Source: Photobacterium atrarenae
Lineage (GTDB): Bacteria > Pseudomonadota > Gammaproteobacteria > Enterobacterales > Vibrionaceae
Assembly (NCBI RefSeq): GCF_024380015.1
Contig: NZ_CP101508.1
Span: 2,790,902-2,854,901, forward strand
Reading direction: 5' to 3'
DNA: 64,000 bases
Shown in pieces: positions 8,967 through 20,368 of this stretch. The translations under genes were made by a program, and so were the position numbers. The first letter of the stretch is position 1, and every line of letters starts with the position of its first letter. Below the pieces are notes generated by a model. That model made no database searches, was not told the origin of the DNA, and saw only the letters and a program-made list of their open reading frames with translations.

Positions 8967-9911
8967 TCAAGCCTGCTTGTTCGCCATCACCCGTTTCGGA
9001 GCCAGCATGCCTTCATCGTCAATCACCCCGACGCCGATGAACTCACGCTGCTCGCCGACCGTGATCCGCACCTGGGTGCCGCTCGCCGGCACACGCCCGG
9101 CCTGAACCGGATTACCGTTGAGGATGTAAGTGGCCAGCATCGGCAGGATGTTGACTTCCGCCAGATCCTGCACCGCCGTATCGGTTGGCAGCAGCAGCGG
9201 GTCCAGCAGCTCACGCGGCGCAATATCCTGCTCGCGCGCCTGCTCAAGTAGGACTTCGAGCTGCTCCAGGGTCACCATGCGATTCAGCGGATAGTTCGAC
9301 ACCCCGGTCCGGCGCAGATAAGTCACATGCGCACCGCAGCCCAGCATCTCCCCCAGATCATCGACAATCGTCCGGATATAGGTGCCCTTGGACACATGCA
9401 GTTCCATTTCGACTTCGTTGTCGCTAAAGCGAAGCAAATCAACTGAGTAAACCGTGATTTGACGGGACTCGCGCGGGACTTCAATCCCTTCGCGGGCATA
9501 TTCATACAGCGGGCGGCCCTGATACTTGAGTGCCGAATACATCGACGGGATCTGATCCGTCGTGCCGCGGAACTTGGCGATGCAACGCTCCAGCTGCCCC
9601 CGGTCAACTTTCACGTCACGAGTCTGGACCACTTCACCATCAGAGTCCGATGTGTCGGTCCGCTCACCCAGTTTGGCAATCACCCGATAGCGCTTATCTG
9701 AATCCAGCAAGAACTGGGAAAACTTGGTCGCTTCGCCGAAGCAGATCGGCAGCATCCCGGTCGCCAGCGGATCCAGCGCACCGGTATGACCGGCTTTTTC
9801 AGCAAAAAAGATACGTTTCACTTTCTGCAACGCATCATTGGAAGTAATACCGGTTGGTTTATCCAGCAGGATCACTCCGTCAACCGGACGGCCCTTACGA
9901 CGACGTGCCAT
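8967..9911 (-). CDS. truB: tRNA pseudouridine-55 synthase
   Basis: 314 aa (E. coli 314). Makes pseudouridine 55 in the T-loop of nearly all tRNAs. The catalytic aspartate is D47 in the family motif [11 protein letters not shown], followed by KRYRV and the C-terminal PUA-type RNA-binding domain. It starts 2 nt after the rbfA stop, so translation is coupled. Standard position between rbfA and rpsO. Confidence 0.98.
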   Translation of the reverse strand: MARRRKGRPVDGVILLDKPTGITSNDALQKVKRIFFAEKAGHTGALDPLATGMLPICFGEATKFSQFLLDSDKRYRVIAKLGERTDTSDSDGEVVQTRDVKVDRGQLERCIAKFRGTTDQIPSMYSALKYQGRPLYEYAREGIEVPRESRQITVYSVDLLRFSDNEVEMELHVSKGTYIRTIVDDLGEMLGCGAHVTYLRRTGVSNYPLNRMVTLEQLEVLLEQAREQDIAPRELLDPLLLPTDTAVQDLAEVNILPMLATYILNGNPVQAGRVPASGTQVRITVGEQREFIGVGVIDDEGMLAPKRVMANKQA

Positions 9912-9913
9912 GG

Positions 9914-10309
9914 TTATTCCTCGTCTTCCTTCTCTTCCCCACCGCGACGATCTTCATCATCACGGACAGCTTTGGATACCAGATTGGAAATACGCATCCC
10001 CTCGGTCAGCGACTTATCAAAAATAAAGTTCAGCTCCGGGGTCACGCGCAGGCGGATCTGCTTGCCCAGCAGGGAGCGAATGTACGGCGCCATTTCACGC
10101 AGGGCTTCCAGGCTGTCTTCCGCAGTCTGCTCACCCACGGTCAGGAAGGTGACGTAGACTTTGGCGTAGCCCATATCCCGGGAAACATCGACGCTGGAAA
10201 TGGTTGCCATGCCGATGCGCGGGTCTTTAATTTCACGCTGCAGGATCACAGCCAGCTCTTTTTGCAACTGCTGCGCAACCCGCTGTGTGCGGCTAAATTC
10301 TTTGGACAT
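9914..10309 (-). CDS. rbfA: 30S ribosome-binding factor A
   Basis: 131 aa, KH-type fold protein that binds the 30S subunit near the 16S rRNA 5' helix during maturation and is needed for cold growth. Recognised by [31 protein letters not shown] and by the acidic C-terminal tail ([14 protein letters not shown]). It lies downstream of infB, separated by a 95-nt spacer with a stable hairpin. Confidence 0.97.
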   Translation of the reverse strand: MSKEFSRTQRVAQQLQKELAVILQREIKDPRIGMATISSVDVSRDMGYAKVYVTFLTVGEQTAEDSLEALREMAPYIRSLLGKQIRLRVTPELNFIFDKSLTEGMRISNLVSKAVRDDEDRRGGEEKEDEE

Positions 10310-10344
10310 TAAATTCCTCTCTTAGAGAGTGCTCTCTCGAAAGA

Positions 10345-10366
10345 ATGGGGAGCCGAAGCTCCCCAT
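10345..10366 (-). promoter_or_regulatory. infB-rbfA intercistronic hairpin with TTCG loop
   Basis: On the minus strand: ATGGGGAGC-TTCG-GCTCCCCAT, a 9-bp stem closed by an extra-stable UUCG tetraloop, with no T-run after it. A second small stem GAGAG/CTCTC follows at about 10325-10338. This looks like an mRNA stabilising or processing element, not a terminator. Confidence 0.5.
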
Positions 10367-10404
10367 AGATTATATTCATTCAGAACCGGTGAAGTCCTTG
10401 AAGA

Positions 10405-13158
10405 TTAGTCAAGGGTACGCTGAACTTCGATGATCTCGTACACTTCGATCTGGTCACCAACGCGAACGTCATTATAGTTCTTCACGCCGATACCACACTC
10501 GTAGCCGTTCTTCACTTCCTGAACATCATCTTTGAAGCGACGCAGGGATTCCAGCTCACCTTCGTAGATCACCACGTTATCACGCAGAACGCGGATCGGG
10601 TTATTACGCTTGATCAGGCCTTCAGTGACCATACAGCCGGCAATCGCACCAATCTTCGGCGACTTGAAGACGTCACGGACTTCAGCCAGACCGATGATTT
10701 CCTGTTTGAACTCAGGCGACAGCATACCGCCCATCGCTGCTTTCACTTCATCAATCAGCTGATAGATGATGGAGTAGTAGCGCAGATCCAGGTTCTCAGT
10801 TTCAATCGTCTTACGAGCAGATGCATCTGCACGGACGTTGAAGCCCAGGATGATCGCGTTCGACGCTGCTGCCAGAACGGCATCTGTTTCGGTGATCCCG
10901 CCGACGCCGGAACCAACGATGTTGACTTTCACTTCGTCAGTCGACAGTTTGCGCAGTGAGTCGGCAATCGCTTCAACAGAACCCTGTACGTCTGCTTTCA
11001 GAACCACGTTCAGCTCAGCAACTTCGCCTGCAGCCATGTTCGAGAACATGTTCTCCAGCTTCGCTTTCTGCTGGCGTGCCAGTTTCACGTCACGGAACTT
11101 GCCTTGACGGTACAGGGCAACTTCACGGGCTTTACGCTCATCACGGACCACAGTCGCTTCATCACCAGAAGACGGTACGCCGGACAGACCCAGGATCTCA
11201 ACCGGGATAGACGGGCCCGCTTCTTCGATTTCACGGCCCACTTCGTCACGCATGGCACGCACACGACCGTGCTCCAGGCCACACAGAACGATATCGCCCT
11301 TACGCAGGGTCCCTTCCTGAACCAGGATGGTGGCAACCGGGCCACGACCTTTATCCAAGCGGGACTCAACGACCACACCTTTCGCCATGCCTTCAGAAAC
11401 GGCAGTCAGTTCCAGAACTTCCGCTTGCAGCAGAATCGATTCCAGCAGGCCATCAATGTTCGTGCCCTGTTTGGCAGAGATGTGAACAAAGATGTTCTCA
11501 CCGCCCCACTCTTCCGGGATCACGTCGTATTGTGCCAGCTCGTTCTTTACGTTGTCCGGATTGGCATCTTCTTTATCGATCTTGTTGACTGCAACAATGA
11601 GCGGAACACCGGCCGCTTTGGCGTGCTGGATCGCTTCAATCGTCTGAGGCATCACGCCATCATCGGCTGCAACAACCAGAACAACGATATCTGTCGCCTG
11701 GGCACCACGTGCACGCATCGCGGTAAACGCGGCGTGCCCAGGGGTATCCAGGAAGGTGATCATGCCGTTGTCCGTTTCAACGTGGTAAGCACCAATGTGC
11801 TGGGTGATCCCGCCGGCTTCGCCTGAAGCAACGTGGGCTTTACGGATGTAGTCCAGCGTCGAGGTCTTACCGTGGTCAACATGACCCATAATGGTCACTA
11901 CTGGCGCACGTGGTACCGCCGTCAAATTCTCATCACGGTCAGACAGAACGGCTTCTTCCAGCTCGTTTTCTTTACGCAGAACAACCTTATGGCCCATTTC
12001 TTCAGCGACCAGCTGCGCAGTTTCCTGGTCGATCACCTGGTTGATGGTCGCCATTGCGCCCATCTTCATCATCACTTTGATAACTTCTGAGGCTTTCACT
12101 GACATCTTGCTGGCCAGCTCAGAAACCACAATCGTCTCGCCGATCACAACGTCCTGCTTGGCAACGGTCGCTGTTTTATCAAAGCCGTGTTGCATTGAGC
12201 TTGGCTTAGCCATCTGGCGTTTACCGCGACCACGTTGGTTACGGCCACCACGGCCATCACGGCCCTCAGTCTTGGCCCCGGCTTTCTTTTTCTTACGACG
12301 ACGGGCGCCTTCTTCTTTCTGATCCTGTTCGTCTTCAGCTGCGCGGGCGTAGCTGGACGTTGTCGTGTGGTAATCTGATTTTTCCATACTTGCTGTAGCC
12401 TGATCAGGTTTTGACCAGTTTTTCTCGTTTTGCTCTGCCATCTTGCGTGCCTCTTCTAGCTGGCGCTGACTCTCTTCTTCGGCTTTACGCTTGGCTTCCT
12501 CTTCCCGGCGACGTTGTAGCGCCTCAGCTTCTTTTTTAGCCTGTTCGTCAGCAGCGGCGCGTTTGGCCTTCTCTGCGGCTAAACGCTGTTCCTCAGCTTC
12601 ACGATCCTGCTTATCCTCTGCGTCACGCTTGGCCTTAACTTCTGGATCTTGCTTAGCCGATGTTTCAGCTAAGCGCTTCTCTTCAGCGGCACGTTGCGCC
12701 GCTGCTTCTGCCTCACGTTTCGCCTGCTCTTCCGCTTCGCGCTTGGCAGCTTCTTCCGCAGCACGTTGAGCGGCTTCTTCCGCCTCACGCTGCGCAGCCT
12801 CTTCCGCCTGACGTTTGGCTTCCTCAGCAGCACGTTGCTCTTCTTCAAGGGCAGAACGCTTTACATAGGTGCGCTTTTTGCGCACCTCGACTTGAACACT
12901 CTTACTCTTGCCGCCCGTTCCCGACACGCTCAGCGTGCTGCGAGTCTTGCGTTGCAGAGTAAGGCGTGTAGGAGCCTCACCAGTACTGCTCTCACCACCG
13001 TGCTCTTTCTTCAGGTGGGCTAACAGCGACTGCTTTTCTTGTTGGCTTACGCTTTCTTCAGCTTTCTTGCTGATACCAGCATCGGCAAACTGTTGAAGCA
13101 AACGATCAATCGGTGTTCCAATTTCCTCGGCTAATGCTTTAACGGTAACCTCTGACAT
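10405..13158 (-). CDS. infB: Translation initiation factor IF-2
   Basis: 917 aa (E. coli 890). GTPase that places fMet-tRNA on the 30S subunit and promotes subunit joining. IF2_N module at 1-50, then a long charged A/E/K/R-rich segment (about 100-245) with repeated [14 protein letters not shown] units that accounts for the extra length. A Gly/Arg patch (about 295-315) and the second IF2_N domain (about 340-400) follow. G domain: P-loop GHVDHGKT at 425-432, DTPGH at 471-475, NKID near 525. C-terminal domains bind fMet-tRNA. Standard position between nusA and rbfA. Internal starts for shorter isoforms were not resolved. Confidence 0.98.
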   Translation of the reverse strand: MSEVTVKALAEEIGTPIDRLLQQFADAGISKKAEESVSQQEKQSLLAHLKKEHGGESSTGEAPTRLTLQRKTRSTLSVSGTGGKSKSVQVEVRKKRTYVKRSALEEEQRAAEEAKRQAEEAAQREAEEAAQRAAEEAAKREAEEQAKREAEAAAQRAAEEKRLAETSAKQDPEVKAKRDAEDKQDREAEEQRLAAEKAKRAAADEQAKKEAEALQRRREEEAKRKAEEESQRQLEEARKMAEQNEKNWSKPDQATASMEKSDYHTTTSSYARAAEDEQDQKEEGARRRKKKKAGAKTEGRDGRGGRNQRGRGKRQMAKPSSMQHGFDKTATVAKQDVVIGETIVVSELASKMSVKASEVIKVMMKMGAMATINQVIDQETAQLVAEEMGHKVVLRKENELEEAVLSDRDENLTAVPRAPVVTIMGHVDHGKTSTLDYIRKAHVASGEAGGITQHIGAYHVETDNGMITFLDTPGHAAFTAMRARGAQATDIVVLVVAADDGVMPQTIEAIQHAKAAGVPLIVAVNKIDKEDANPDNVKNELAQYDVIPEEWGGENIFVHISAKQGTNIDGLLESILLQAEVLELTAVSEGMAKGVVVESRLDKGRGPVATILVQEGTLRKGDIVLCGLEHGRVRAMRDEVGREIEEAGPSIPVEILGLSGVPSSGDEATVVRDERKAREVALYRQGKFRDVKLARQQKAKLENMFSNMAAGEVAELNVVLKADVQGSVEAIADSLRKLSTDEVKVNIVGSGVGGITETDAVLAAASNAIILGFNVRADASARKTIETENLDLRYYSIIYQLIDEVKAAMGGMLSPEFKQEIIGLAEVRDVFKSPKIGAIAGCMVTEGLIKRNNPIRVLRDNVVIYEGELESLRRFKDDVQEVKNGYECGIGVKNYNDVRVGDQIEVYEIIEVQRTLD

Positions 13159-13182
13159 GCTGCTCCTCCCTTGCTTTTAAAA

Positions 13183-14670
13183 TTAGGCTTCGTCGCTGAA
13201 CCAGCAGATATTACGTGCAGCCATGATCAGCTCGCCCGCTTTTGCTTCGTCCAGGCCTTCGATATCAATCAGATCATCGGTGCCCTGATCAGCCAGATCT
13301 TCCAGCGTGCTTACGCCTTTCGCCGCAAGTTTAAACGCCATATCGCGTTCCAGGCCGTCCAGACCAAGCAGATCTTCCGCAGGCTCAACACCTTCAAAAG
13401 ACTCTTCCTGGGCCAAAGCAAGGGTCGTCAGTGCTTCTTTCGCACGGCTACGTAGCTCTTCAACCATGTCTTCATCCAGGCCATCAACAGCCAGGAGTTC
13501 AGCAACCGGAACATAAGCAACTTCTTCCAGCGTGGTGAAGCCTTCTTCAACCAGAACCGTGGCAAAATCTTCGTCAATATCCAGATGCTTGGTGAACACC
13601 TCAATCGACTCTTGTGCTTCTTCCTGGTGTTTCTTCTGCAGATCTTCAACCGTCATCACGTTCAGCTCCCAGCCGGTCAGCTGAGAAGCCAGGCGAACGT
13701 TCTGACCGTTGCGACCAATCGCCTGAGCCAGATTGTCCTGCTCAACCGCGATGTCCATCGTGTGGTTGTCTTCATCGACAATAATGGAGCTGACTTCAGC
13801 CGGCGCCATCGCATTAATCACAAATTGTGCCGGGTTTTCATCCCACAGCACGATATCAATACGCTCACCACCCAGCTCACCGGAAACCGCCTGAACACGG
13901 GCACCACGCATACCAACACACGCGCCGACCGGGTCAATCCGCTTATCGTTGGTCTTCACTGCAATTTTCGCACGGGAACCCGGATCACGGGCCGCGCCCA
14001 TCAGCTCAATCAGCTCTTCGCCAATTTCCGGCACCTCGATGCGGAACAGCTCAGACAGCATTTCCGGCTTAGAGCGGGTCATGAACAGCTGGAAGCCACG
14101 CGCTTCAGGGCGTACAGCATACAGCAAGCCACGCACGCGGTCACCCGGGCGGAAGTTTTCACGCGGCAGCTGGTCATCACGCTGGATCACCGCTTCTGCG
14201 TTGTTGCCCAGGTCAATCACCACGGCATCACGGTTTACTTTCTTCACCACACCAGTGATCAGCTCCCCTTCGTTGTCGATAAATTGTTCAACAACCTGGG
14301 CACGCTCAGCTTCGCGAACTTTCTGCACGATCACTTGCTTGGCGGTTTGGGTGGTGATGCGGTCGAACGTCACTGATTCGATTTCTTCTTCGACGAAATC
14401 ATCCAGTTGGATCGTCTCGTCATCATACTGGGCCGCTTCCAGGGTGATTTCCAGCGTCGGCTGAGTCACTTCCTCAACGGCTTTCCAACGACGGAACGTA
14501 TCGAAGTGACCCGTTTTACGATCGATGGCAACTCGGACGTCGATTTCCGCTTCGTATTTTTTCTTAGTCGCTGTAGCCAGCGCGATCTCTAGTGCTTCGA
14601 AGATACGCTCACGAGGTACAGCTTTCTCATTGGATACCGCTTCAACGACAGCCAAGATTTCTTTGTTCAT
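13183..14670 (-). CDS. nusA: Transcription termination/antitermination protein NusA
   Basis: 495 aa, the same length as E. coli. N-terminal RNAP-binding domain starting [22 protein letters not shown]1 domain (about 135-200; [27 protein letters not shown] is part of it), two KH domains ([19 protein letters not shown] and the following repeat), and two acidic C-terminal repeats ([12 protein letters not shown] and [12 protein letters not shown]). It affects pausing, intrinsic termination and antitermination. It is 22 nt after rimP and 24 nt before infB, the usual operon. Confidence 0.98.
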   Translation of the reverse strand: MNKEILAVVEAVSNEKAVPRERIFEALEIALATATKKKYEAEIDVRVAIDRKTGHFDTFRRWKAVEEVTQPTLEITLEAAQYDDETIQLDDFVEEEIESVTFDRITTQTAKQVIVQKVREAERAQVVEQFIDNEGELITGVVKKVNRDAVVIDLGNNAEAVIQRDDQLPRENFRPGDRVRGLLYAVRPEARGFQLFMTRSKPEMLSELFRIEVPEIGEELIELMGAARDPGSRAKIAVKTNDKRIDPVGACVGMRGARVQAVSGELGGERIDIVLWDENPAQFVINAMAPAEVSSIIVDEDNHTMDIAVEQDNLAQAIGRNGQNVRLASQLTGWELNVMTVEDLQKKHQEEAQESIEVFTKHLDIDEDFATVLVEEGFTTLEEVAYVPVAELLAVDGLDEDMVEELRSRAKEALTTLALAQEESFEGVEPAEDLLGLDGLERDMAFKLAAKGVSTLEDLADQGTDDLIDIEGLDEAKAGELIMAARNICWFSDEA

Positions 14671-14692
14671 TTCTAATGCCCCAATTTAGCGG

Positions 14693-15148
14693 TTAGAATT
14701 TTGGAACCAGGTTGGCCTTGGAAATATTGCTTAGTGCAAAGGTTTCTTCATTGCCATCAACTTTCAACGTGATTATCTCACCGTCAACGGCAACAATGTC
14801 GCCCTTCCACTTGCGGCGATTGTCCATCGCCATTTTCAATACCAGGCTGACCTCGTGGCCAATAAATTGCTGATAGTGTGCTGTTTTAAACAGCGGCCTT
14901 TCCAGACCAGGGGAGGAAACCTCCAGGTTGTAGGCAACAGTGATCGGATCTTCAACATCCATCACGGCACTAATCTGGCGGCTCACATCGGCACAGTCAT
15001 CGACCGTGATCCCATTTTCATGGTCAATGAATACACGCAATGTTGAATGCTCACCGGCGCGGATAAACTCCAGGCCGACCAGCTCATAGCCCAAAGCAAC
15101 TACAGGTGCTTCAAGCAATTCAGTTAATTGCATCTCTAAAGCTGTCAA
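14693..15148 (-). CDS. rimP: Ribosome maturation factor RimP
   Basis: 151 aa from a TTG start at 15148. This start aligns with the E. coli N-terminus (about 150 aa) and follows a G-rich GGGGGG stretch 5-11 nt upstream; the frame stays open to an ATG-less extension at 15178 that adds residues the family lacks. RimP binds the 30S subunit and helps pseudoknot formation and S12/S19 assembly. Conserved blocks: [32 protein letters not shown] and [11 protein letters not shown]. First protein gene after the initiator tRNA, as in the E. coli metY-rimP-nusA-infB operon. Confidence 0.93.
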   Translation of the reverse strand: MTALEMQLTELLEAPVVALGYELVGLEFIRAGEHSTLRVFIDHENGITVDDCADVSRQISAVMDVEDPITVAYNLEVSSPGLERPLFKTAHYQQFIGHEVSLVLKMAMDNRRKWKGDIVAVDGEIITLKVDGNEETFALSNISKANLVPKF

Positions 15149-15218
15149 GACAACCCCCCGGAAACAAAAAAAGGGCACTAAAGCCCAGTAGATACCTGAA
15201 TGGTCATTTTTCAGATAA

Positions 15219-15248
15219 TAAAAAACCCCGAATTACGGGGTTTTTTAT
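15219..15248 (-). terminator. Terminator-like hairpin between metY and rimP (bidirectional)
   Basis: AAAAACCCCG-AATTA-CGGGGTTTTTT is symmetric and carries a T-run in both directions. It lies 81 nt after the tRNA 3' end and about 70 nt before rimP, so it can limit transcription of rimP-nusA-infB from the tRNA promoter unless antiterminated. Confidence 0.8.
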
Positions 15249-15286
15249 CACTGGACCCTGATTGCCACAGCGCTTGGCTATGACAG

Positions 15287-15322
15287 AAAAAACGACGCTA
15301 TTGATAGCATAGCCGTTTTTTC
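15287..15322 (-). terminator. Hairpin directly after initiator tRNA
   Basis: On the minus strand an imperfect stem AAAAAACG...CGTTTTTT with inner GCTAT/ATAGC pairing begins 7 nt after the tRNA CCA end. It may serve as tRNA 3' processing boundary or a partial terminator; the bulge weakens it. Confidence 0.5.
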
Positions 15323-15328
15323 GGAAAG

Positions 15329-15405
<77 letters not shown>

Positions 15406-15461
15406 TCCGTAATCGCCGACGATTATATCGTTCGACAGTTGCTCTTTCAAGCAACGAATCA

Positions 15462-15546
15462 TGGTGCCGAGAAGGGGACTTGAACCCCTACACCTTGCGG
15501 CACTAGCACCTCATGCTAGCGTGTCTACCAATTTCACCATCTCGGC
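15462..15546 (-). tRNA. leuU: tRNA-Leu (GAG)
   Basis: 85 nt with a long variable arm (TGCCGCAAGGTGT), so class II. Begins GCCGAGATGG and ends with encoded ACCA. The anticodon loop ATGAGGT between CTAGC/GCTAG gives anticodon GAG, reading CUC/CUU. It follows secG by 12 nt and precedes the initiator tRNA by 56 nt, the same arrangement as leuU behind secG in E. coli. Confidence 0.97.
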
Positions 15547-15558
15547 TAAATTCTTTAT

Positions 15559-15891
15559 TTACTGAGGAATGTCACTATGCACGGGTGCATTCTCAGTTGG
15601 TTGTGCAACCTGTTCGGTGGCCGGGGCGCTTAAGTCTTCCCAGCTGCTGGTTTCTTTTGCTTGCTCTGCACTAATATTTCCCAGTACCAGGCTGATGGCA
15701 AAAAACACCGTCGCACAAATTGCAGTCATTCGGGTCAGAAAGTTTCCAGAGCCGCTTGCGCCGAACAATGTTCCTGAAGCGCCAGCCCCGAATGAAGCTC
15801 CCATATCTGCGCCTTTACCTTGTTGAACCAAAACCAGGCCAATAACACCAAGCGCAGCCAACAGATAAATCACAAGTAGAATTTCGTACAT
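15559..15891 (-). CDS. secG: Protein-export membrane protein SecG
   Basis: 110 aa from ATG at 15891 (AGGTGG 5 nt upstream); the GTG at 15900 is less likely. Two transmembrane helices (about 2-22 and 52-72) flank the conserved cytosolic loop QQGKGADMGASFGAGAS and SGSGNFLTRMT. SecG binds SecYE and stimulates SecA-driven export. The C-terminal tail ends SDIPQ, close to E. coli SDIPN. tRNA-Leu lies directly downstream and is probably cotranscribed. Confidence 0.96.
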   Translation of the reverse strand: MYEILLVIYLLAALGVIGLVLVQQGKGADMGASFGAGASGTLFGASGSGNFLTRMTAICATVFFAISLVLGNISAEQAKETSSWEDLSAPATEQVAQPTENAPVHSDIPQ

Positions 15892-16093
15892 GGGTTCCAC
15901 CTATGGTTAAATTGTTGTGCCGGCCTTGCTGCAGCAGCGCCAGCGCACCCCCTCGCTGAAGGAGCGGGATGAATACTAGCGAAAGCCTCATTCAATGACA
16001 AGCAAAATTTCACGAAAAAGTCATAAGCGTGAATCACTTGACCAAGAATTAGGCAAGACCGGCAATTTTGGGCGACTCTTGGCCGCCCGATCA

Positions 16094-17431
16094 TTAACAG
16101 TTGTCTTTCACGGCCTGAGCAATCGCCAGTGCTGATTCTTTTACTAAATCAGCATCTTTGCCTTCAACCATCACCCGGATCAGCGGCTCGGTGCCTGACT
16201 TTCGCAACAGCACGCGACCGCTATCTCCCAGTTTAGCTTCAACTTCCGCCTGCGCGGCCAAGACGGCTTCCGACTCCAGCGGATTCGCATCACCGGCAAA
16301 GCGGACATTTTCCAACACCTGCGGGTACATGGTCATGCCGTCACAGAGATCTTTCAGCGACATCTTGCTACCGACAATCGAGGCCATCACCTGCAGGCCG
16401 GCAACAATCCCGTCTCCCGTGGTCACCTTATCAAGCAAGATGACATGACCGGAGTTCTCGGCACCAATCAGCCAGCTGTGCTTTTTCAGCTCTTCCATCA
16501 CGTAGCGGTCCCCGACCTTGGCTCGGACAAACGGGATCCCCAGGTTCTTAAGGGCAACTTCCATCCCCAGGTTGGTCATCAGGGTGCCAACCACACCACC
16601 TTTGAGTTCACCGCGGCGCAGCGCATCGCGGGCAATGATGTAAGCAATCTGATCGCCATCGACCTTGTTGCCTTCGTCATCCACCATAATCACCCGGTCG
16701 CCGTCGCCATCCAGGGCAATCCCGAAGTGCGCTTGCTCTTCAAGTACCTTGGCCTGCAGCGCCGCCACATCCGTCGCGCCGACTTTGTCGTTGATGTTGG
16801 TCCCATTCGGTTCACAACCCAGAGTGATCACTTCCGCGCCCAGCTCTTTGAATACATTCGGCGCAATGTGATAAGTGGCGCCGTGCGCGCAGTCCACCAC
16901 AATTTTATACCCGGCCAGGCTCAGCTCGGACGGGAAAGTCCCTTTACAGAACTCGATATAGCGACCCGCCGCATCATTGATACGGTGAGCTTTCCCTAAC
17001 ATCGCAGACTCTACACAGGTCAGCGGCTTATCCATTTCTTCTTCAATCGCCAGCTCGATCTCATCCGGCAGTTTGGTCCCTTCAGAGGAGAAGAACTTGA
17101 TCCCGTTATCGTAATACGGGTTGTGCGAGGCTGAAATCACGATCCCCGCTTCTGCACGGAACGTCCGTGTCAGGTACGCCACGGCCGGGGTTGGCATCGG
17201 ACCGGTAAACGCCGCCTGCAGGCCTGCTGCCGCCAGCCCGGCTTCCAGTGCCGATTCCAGCATATAGCCGGAGATCCGGGTATCTTTACCAATCAGGACT
17301 TTCTTGGTGCCCTGCTTTGACAGGACACGGCCTGCCGCCCAACCAAGTTTCAGTACGAAGTCCGGCGTGATTGGCGACTGACCCACCAGACCACGAATCC
17401 CATCCGTACCAAAATACTTACGTTCAGCCAT
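16094..17431 (-). CDS. glmM: Phosphoglucosamine mutase
   Basis: 445 aa (E. coli 445). Interconverts glucosamine-6-P and glucosamine-1-P for UDP-GlcNAc, feeding peptidoglycan and LPS. Phosphoserine S102 lies in the loop [11 protein letters not shown]; the metal loop DGDGDR, GTDGIRG at the N-terminus and the C-terminal phosphate-binding [12 protein letters not shown] are intact. It follows folP by 24 nt, the usual ftsH-folP-glmM arrangement. The 202 bp between glmM and secG holds no gene I can support. Confidence 0.98.
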   Translation of the reverse strand: MAERKYFGTDGIRGLVGQSPITPDFVLKLGWAAGRVLSKQGTKKVLIGKDTRISGYMLESALEAGLAAAGLQAAFTGPMPTPAVAYLTRTFRAEAGIVISASHNPYYDNGIKFFSSEGTKLPDEIELAIEEEMDKPLTCVESAMLGKAHRINDAAGRYIEFCKGTFPSELSLAGYKIVVDCAHGATYHIAPNVFKELGAEVITLGCEPNGTNINDKVGATDVAALQAKVLEEQAHFGIALDGDGDRVIMVDDEGNKVDGDQIAYIIARDALRRGELKGGVVGTLMTNLGMEVALKNLGIPFVRAKVGDRYVMEELKKHSWLIGAENSGHVILLDKVTTGDGIVAGLQVMASIVGSKMSLKDLCDGMTMYPQVLENVRFAGDANPLESEAVLAAQAEVEAKLGDSGRVLLRKSGTEPLIRVMVEGKDADLVKESALAIAQAVKDNC

Positions 17432-17455
17432 TGTTAGCTCCTAGCTATTTATCGT

Positions 17456-18286
17456 TTATTCCTGCGCCAGTGTCATCTGACACACTTTCAGCACATCAAC
17501 AGTTTCTTGTGCGTCATGAACACGAATGATTTGCGCCCCTTTCATTGCAGCAATAGCCGCACAGGCCAGGCTGCCGGCCAAACATTCGGCAGGTTTTTTA
17601 TCAAGTAACTTAAAGATCATTGATTTACGCGACATACCAACCAGCAGTGGTAAACCAAACTGATGAAATTTATCCAGGTGAGCCAGCAGCTGATAGTTGT
17701 GCTCTATCGTTTTCCCAAACCCGTAGCCCGGATCCAGCAACAGCTGCTCACGCGGTATCCCGGCTTGCTCGCAAGCCGCAATCCGCCCGGCCAGAAAACC
17801 GCCCACATCACGGAGCAGATCTTCATAGTGAGGCTGATGCTGCATTGTACGCGGTTGCCCTTGCATATGCATCAAGCAAATCGGCACCCCCGCCTGAGCC
17901 GCAGCGGTCAGCGCCCCCGGCTCTTGCAGAGCACGAATATCATTGATCAGATCAGCCCCGGCTCGGACCGATTCCGTCATCACCTGGGCTTTGCTGGTAT
18001 CGACTGAGATCCAGCAGTCAAAGCGCTGCCGGATCGCTTCTATCACCGGTACCACCCGCGCCAACTCTTCATCGGTGGAAACTTCAGCTGCACCCGGTCG
18101 GGTCGACTCGCCACCAATATCAATGAAAGTGGTGCCTGCCGCCAGCATTTCCTCCACCCGGAACAGCGCGCTGTCGAGCTGGTTAAACTTGCCGCCGTCA
18201 GAGAAAGAGTCTGGTGTCACATTGAGGATCCCCATCGTATGAGGGGTACTTAAATCAAGGGATTTCTCTTTACTGGTCAAGATCAT
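17456..18286 (-). CDS. folP: Dihydropteroate synthase
   Basis: 276 aa (E. coli 282). Condenses p-aminobenzoate with hydroxymethyl-dihydropterin diphosphate in folate synthesis; the sulfonamide target. TIM-barrel signatures MGILNVTPDSFSDGG (18-32) and IDIGGESTRPGA are intact, as are ISVDTSKAQV and LLVGMSRKSM. The start aligns with E. coli MKLFAQGTSLDLS. It lies after the ftsH terminator but before glmM, so folP-glmM are one unit fed by read-through or a local promoter. Confidence 0.97.
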   Translation of the reverse strand: MILTSKEKSLDLSTPHTMGILNVTPDSFSDGGKFNQLDSALFRVEEMLAAGTTFIDIGGESTRPGAAEVSTDEELARVVPVIEAIRQRFDCWISVDTSKAQVMTESVRAGADLINDIRALQEPGALTAAAQAGVPICLMHMQGQPRTMQHQPHYEDLLRDVGGFLAGRIAACEQAGIPREQLLLDPGYGFGKTIEHNYQLLAHLDKFHQFGLPLLVGMSRKSMIFKLLDKKPAECLAGSLACAAIAAMKGAQIIRVHDAQETVDVLKVCQMTLAQE

Positions 18287-18313
18287 AAATCTGTTTACCT
18301 ATCAAAACCGCCA

Positions 18314-18345
18314 TAAAAAAACCCCGAGACAGCTCGGGGTTTCTT
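18314..18345 (-). terminator. ftsH terminator
   Basis: On the minus strand: AACCCCGAG-CTGT-CTCGGGGTT followed by TTTTTATGG, 15 nt after the ftsH stop. Confidence 0.85.
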
Positions 18346-18360
18346 CAATCACAGAGACAA

Positions 18361-20319
18361 CTAGGCTTGCGGCTTGTCGTCTTCCTTATTTTCCGTCGCT
18401 GGCGCCTGAACGCTTTCGCTTTCAGCCTTCGGCTCCTGCTCAGCAGGCTCATCTTTGGCCTCTTCCGCCGGATCGGTATTTAACGTATCACCCTCGTCAC
18501 TCCAGCCTTTCGGCGCACGGATCACGGCTTTACGCTCCATCAGATCGTCAATTTGACCGGCATCGATGGTTTCGTACTTCATCAGCGCATCTTTCATCGC
18601 ATGCATGATATCCATATTTTGCTCCAGGATTTCACGGGCACGCTCATAGTTGCGGTCAATAATCGCACGAACTTCGGTGTCAATCGCACGCGCCGTCTCA
18701 TCAGACATGTGCTTGGTCTGGGTCACAGAGCGGCCCAGGAACACTTCGCCTTCATCTTCTGCATATAGCAGTGGCCCCAGTTTCTCAGAGAAGCCCCACT
18801 GAGTCACCATCTTACGGGCGATATCGGTGGCACGCTCGATATCGTTTGACGCACCGGTAGAGACTTTCGCCGGACCGTAAATCAGCTCTTCTGCCAAGCG
18901 GCCGCCGTACAGGCTGGAAATCATGGATTCGAGGAATTCACGCGAATGGCTCACGCGGTCCTGCTCCGGCAGGTACATCGTCACACCCAGCGCACGACCA
19001 CGCGGGATAATCGAGACCTTGTACACCGGATCATGATCCGGGACCAGACGGCCGATAATCGCGTGGCCCGCTTCGTGGTACGCCGTCGACTCTTTCTGCT
19101 CATGGGTCATAACCATCGACTTACGCTCGGCACCCATCATGATCTTGTCTTTGGCCAGCTCGAACTCAACCATAGACACCGTACGCTTATTGCCACGCGC
19201 GGCAAACAGGGCAGCCTCATTGACCAGGTTGGCCAGATCCGCACCCGAGAAGCCCGGGGTACCCCGTGCAATCAAAGCAGGTTTCACGTCGCCATCGAGC
19301 GGCACCTTGCGCATGTGCACTTTAAGAATTTGCTCACGGCCGCGAACATCCGGCAAGCCAACCACCACCTGGCGGTCGAAACGACCAGGACGCAACAGCG
19401 CCGGGTCCAGCACGTCAGGACGGTTAGTCGCAGCAATCACGATGATCCCTTCGTTGCCTTCAAAGCCATCCATTTCAACCAGCATCTGGTTCAGGGTCTG
19501 CTCACGCTCATCGTGACCACCACCGACACCAGCACCACGCTGACGGCCGACGGCATCGATCTCATCGATAAAGATGATACACGGCGCTGCTTTTTTCGCT
19601 TGTTCGAACATGTCACGGACACGGGATGCCCCCACACCGACGAACATTTCAACGAAGTCAGAACCGGAAATGGTAAAGAATGGGACTTTCGCTTCGCCGG
19701 CAATCGCTTTAGCCAGCAGGGTTTTACCTGTACCCGGTGGACCCACCATCAGGACACCGGTCGGGATCTTACCGCCCAGCTTCTGGAAACGGCTCGGATC
19801 ACGCAGATAATCCACCAGCTCTTTGACATCTTCTTTGGCTTCATCACAGCCCGCGACGTCGCTGAAGGTAGTTTTGATCTGGTCTTCACTCATCATGCGC
19901 GCTTTGGATTTACCGAACGACATGGCACCTTTGCCACCGCCGCCCTGCATCTGACGCATAAAGAAAATCCACACACCAATGAGAAGCAGCATCGGGAACC
20001 AGGAGATGAAGATCGACGCCAGCAGGCTCGGCTCTTCCGGTGGGGTTCCAACCACTTTCACATTCGCATTAATTAGGTCGTCTAGTAGCTTTTGATCGTT
20101 TAGGACAGGCAGATAAGTAACGTATCGCGTGTTATCACGTTTGAATACGGTGATTTCACGATCATTGAATCGTGCTTCCCTAATCTGATCCTGACCGATT
20201 TCACGGACAAAGGTTGTATAGTCGACTTGACGGCCAGCTGTATCGCCCGGACCGAAGCTCTGAAAGACAGACATCAGAACCACAGCGATCACTAACCACA
20301 AAATCAAGTTTTTTGCCAT
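18361..20319 (-). CDS. ftsH: ATP-dependent zinc metalloprotease FtsH
   Basis: 652 aa from ATG at 20319 ([10 protein letters not shown], as E. coli); a TTG three codons upstream is possible. Inner-membrane hexameric AAA+ protease for membrane and short-lived proteins such as LpxC and sigma-32. Two transmembrane helices (about 5-22 and 98-118) bracket the periplasmic domain. AAA domain: Walker A GPPGTGKT, Walker [18 protein letters not shown]. Zn site HEAGH near residue 420. The acidic C-terminal tail (last 45 residues, E/A/P rich) is longer than in E. coli. It lies downstream of rlmE, 49 nt apart, as in E. coli. Confidence 0.98.
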   Translation of the reverse strand: MAKNLILWLVIAVVLMSVFQSFGPGDTAGRQVDYTTFVREIGQDQIREARFNDREITVFKRDNTRYVTYLPVLNDQKLLDDLINANVKVVGTPPEEPSLLASIFISWFPMLLLIGVWIFFMRQMQGGGGKGAMSFGKSKARMMSEDQIKTTFSDVAGCDEAKEDVKELVDYLRDPSRFQKLGGKIPTGVLMVGPPGTGKTLLAKAIAGEAKVPFFTISGSDFVEMFVGVGASRVRDMFEQAKKAAPCIIFIDEIDAVGRQRGAGVGGGHDEREQTLNQMLVEMDGFEGNEGIIVIAATNRPDVLDPALLRPGRFDRQVVVGLPDVRGREQILKVHMRKVPLDGDVKPALIARGTPGFSGADLANLVNEAALFAARGNKRTVSMVEFELAKDKIMMGAERKSMVMTHEQKESTAYHEAGHAIIGRLVPDHDPVYKVSIIPRGRALGVTMYLPEQDRVSHSREFLESMISSLYGGRLAEELIYGPAKVSTGASNDIERATDIARKMVTQWGFSEKLGPLLYAEDEGEVFLGRSVTQTKHMSDETARAIDTEVRAIIDRNYERAREILEQNMDIMHAMKDALMKYETIDAGQIDDLMERKAVIRAPKGWSDEGDTLNTDPAEEAKDEPAEQEPKAESESVQAPATENKEDDKPQA

Positions 20320-20368
20320 GTCACTCAAGGTGTTAACCTCGCGATAACTTAAAGATGAATTTAGGGTA

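Noticed and set aside
18946..20076. Long open frame (376 codons, +) opposite ftsH
   Set aside because: Antisense to a fully conserved gene, with His/Arg/Thr-rich nonsense composition typical of the reverse complement of coding DNA.
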